The notes below the pieces were generated by a model, which had not been told where the DNA came from, searched no databases, and worked only from the letters and a program-made list of their open reading frames with translations. The position numbers were made by a program, and so were the translations under genes. Positions 63,130 through 64,000 of a stretch of DNA of 64,000 bases are shown here, one piece after another (positions within the stretch are counted from its first letter, which is position 1; each line of letters begins with the position of its first letter). This stretch comes from an uncultured Roseicyclus sp. (GTDB lineage Bacteria > Pseudomonadota > Alphaproteobacteria > Rhodobacterales > Rhodobacteraceae), in contig CANLXA010000004.1 of NCBI GenBank assembly GCA_947494975.1, positions 186,001-250,000 of the forward strand, written 5' to 3'.

Positions 63130-64000
63130 TCAATTGGAGGCGAGTCTCAGGTCGTCCAGAAGGTTTTGCAAGACCAGAACGTCGCCTACCGCGTCGCAGG
63201 GCGGTACCCTGAAGCTCAATTCCGTCACATCAACCGGACCGGCCCCTTCCGCGCGCAGGGTGCGGGCAAGCACGGTTTGGGTGCAGTTTGCAGGTGTTAC
63301 CGGGGCATCAATTGACAGACGCACACTTTCGCCCTCCCGCAAAGTGGCGCGGGGCAGGGTATAGATCTGTGCGAAGCTGTCGCCCGCGTTCAGGATGGTC
63401 AGGAACCCACCCGTACCTGCAATCGCGGCATCGGCGTGGGACGGGGCAGCCTGCCACACATGCCCTTCTTCGCCGAAGCGCGCACCGAATTCCATCGCGT
63501 GCAGTTCAAGGTCCATGTTACCGATCCAGGCCAATCCGATCCGGTCGAAGCCGCCCAGATCCGGCAGGTCGACTAGCGCTGTCTCCTCGGTTCCGTCAGC
63601 GAAGCCAACCTCGAAGAAGGCGGGCGTTTCGAAGGCCGGAATATCAAGCGTCAGAAGGCCCAGCGCATCGGTTTCCGCAGTCAGGCTCAGGCCGGAATGA
63701 CGGATCGAAACCTCTGTATTGCCGCGGCACGGGGCCATCACATCCAAAGCCACCACAGCCGCAGGCATCGCCGCCGCGGAGACGGAGATGGTGCAGGGCA
63801 GGCCCAGATCGCTCAGCGGCGTGGTTTCGGTCATCGGGATATCCGCCACCTCGATGATCTCACGGGTGAAGCTGGCCGGAACCACCATCGCCTCAGGCGA
63901 TACCGGGACGGCCGCCGAAGGCAGGCGCACATCAGCGGTCTGGGCAATTTCGGGGATCATGAGGCCGTTCAAGGACGCGCGCGACGAAGATGAATGTGTT
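63130..64000 (-). CDS. Unknown protein, N-terminus beyond the right edge
   Basis: At least 289 residues; the frame stays open to the window edge, so the start is missing. The visible part is beta-rich and low in Lys. It has scattered Cys in pairs (LPCTISVS/MAPCRGN, ANCTQT/VPPCDAV), suggesting periplasmic disulfides, and Asp/Gly-rich stretches (VDLPDLGGFDRIGLAWIGNMDLEL, here cited for position ~residues 145-170). I recognise no family. It is 21 bp upstream of the PstS/OmpA fusion gene on the same strand and probably part of its operon. Confidence 0.75.
   Translation of the reverse strand, partial: THSSSSRASLNGLMIPEIAQTADVRLPSAAVPVSPEAMVVPASFTREIIEVADIPMTETTPLSDLGLPCTISVSAAAMPAAVVALDVMAPCRGNTEVSIRHSGLSLTAETDALGLLTLDIPAFETPAFFEVGFADGTEETALVDLPDLGGFDRIGLAWIGNMDLELHAMEFGARFGEEGHVWQAAPSHADAAIAGTGGFLTILNAGDSFAQIYTLPRATLREGESVRLSIDAPVTPANCTQTVLARTLRAEGAGPVDVTELSFRVPPCDAVGDVLVLQNLLDDLRLASN

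Noticed and set aside
1-64000. tRNA, rRNA, CRISPR, insertion sequence or prophage signatures
   Set aside because: None found by eye: no cloverleaf-like intergenic sequence, no regular spacer repeats, no transposase or integrase motifs, and composition is uniform across the window.

Overview
The window looks like chromosomal DNA from a GC-rich alphaproteobacterium, most likely a Rhodobacteraceae (Roseobacter-group) member. This rests on the gene families present (serC-serA, UppP beside an NDUFA9-like protein, IalB-type proteins, a PstS/OmpA fusion, a CbiZ-containing B12 operon), on codon bias, and on many 1-4 base stop/start overlaps. The sequence is densely coding (56 protein genes annotated, two running off the window ends). 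I saw no tRNA, rRNA, insertion sequence, phage gene or CRISPR array.

Layout. 1-6.1 kb: envelope biogenesis (tamB, cut by the left edge, with tamA; an NDUFA9-like protein; uppP). 6.3-13.6 kb: glutamate synthase split as gltD, exported unknown, GFA-family protein, gltB. 13.7-16.2 kb: serB and a hydrolase carrying a membrane domain. 16.2-28.4 kb: thirteen same-strand, mostly overlapping genes. Reading from the promoter side (28.7 kb leftward) these are a cobalamin riboswitch, btuB, btuF, btuC, btuD, cbiZ, exbB, exbD, a second exbD, tonB, then an AttEFGH-like ABC/lipocalin cassette and a PNPOx-fold protein. 28.8-35.2 kb: alpha/beta hydrolase, MarR regulator with an upstream palindrome, serC-serA, a phosphoesterase and a thiolase. 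35.2-46.2 kb: pbpC with an alpha-2-macroglobulin, a divergent hybrid histidine kinase, and a Rhizobium-type asparaginase. 46.3-49.8 kb: tandem IalB-like genes, rlmN, a 61-residue membrane protein with a strong terminator, and an L,D-transpeptidase lipoprotein. 49.9-57.1 kb: an SDR, queG, GST, mtgA, a ureohydrolase, topoisomerase IB, a class II aldolase and a LysR regulator. 57.3-64 kb: OmpA/GNAT/CinA, sfsA, map, the PstS/OmpA fusion and a partial unknown gene.

How it works together. The central block appears to be a self-contained vitamin B12 acquisition unit. The riboswitch senses B12. BtuB crosses the outer membrane using the locally encoded ExbB-ExbD-ExbD-TonB motor, BtuFCD crosses the inner membrane, and CbiZ remodels imported corrinoids. 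The most unusual detail is that the second ExbD has Asn where the proton-coupling Asp of ExbD/TolR normally sits, so the operon may specify an asymmetric ExbD pair. Much of the rest of the window concerns the cell envelope: TamAB, UppP, PbpC, MtgA, A2M, L,D-transpeptidase and OmpA-domain proteins. Serine synthesis is nearly complete (serA, serC, serB), split over two places.

All functional names come from reading motifs in translated frames. No database search was run.
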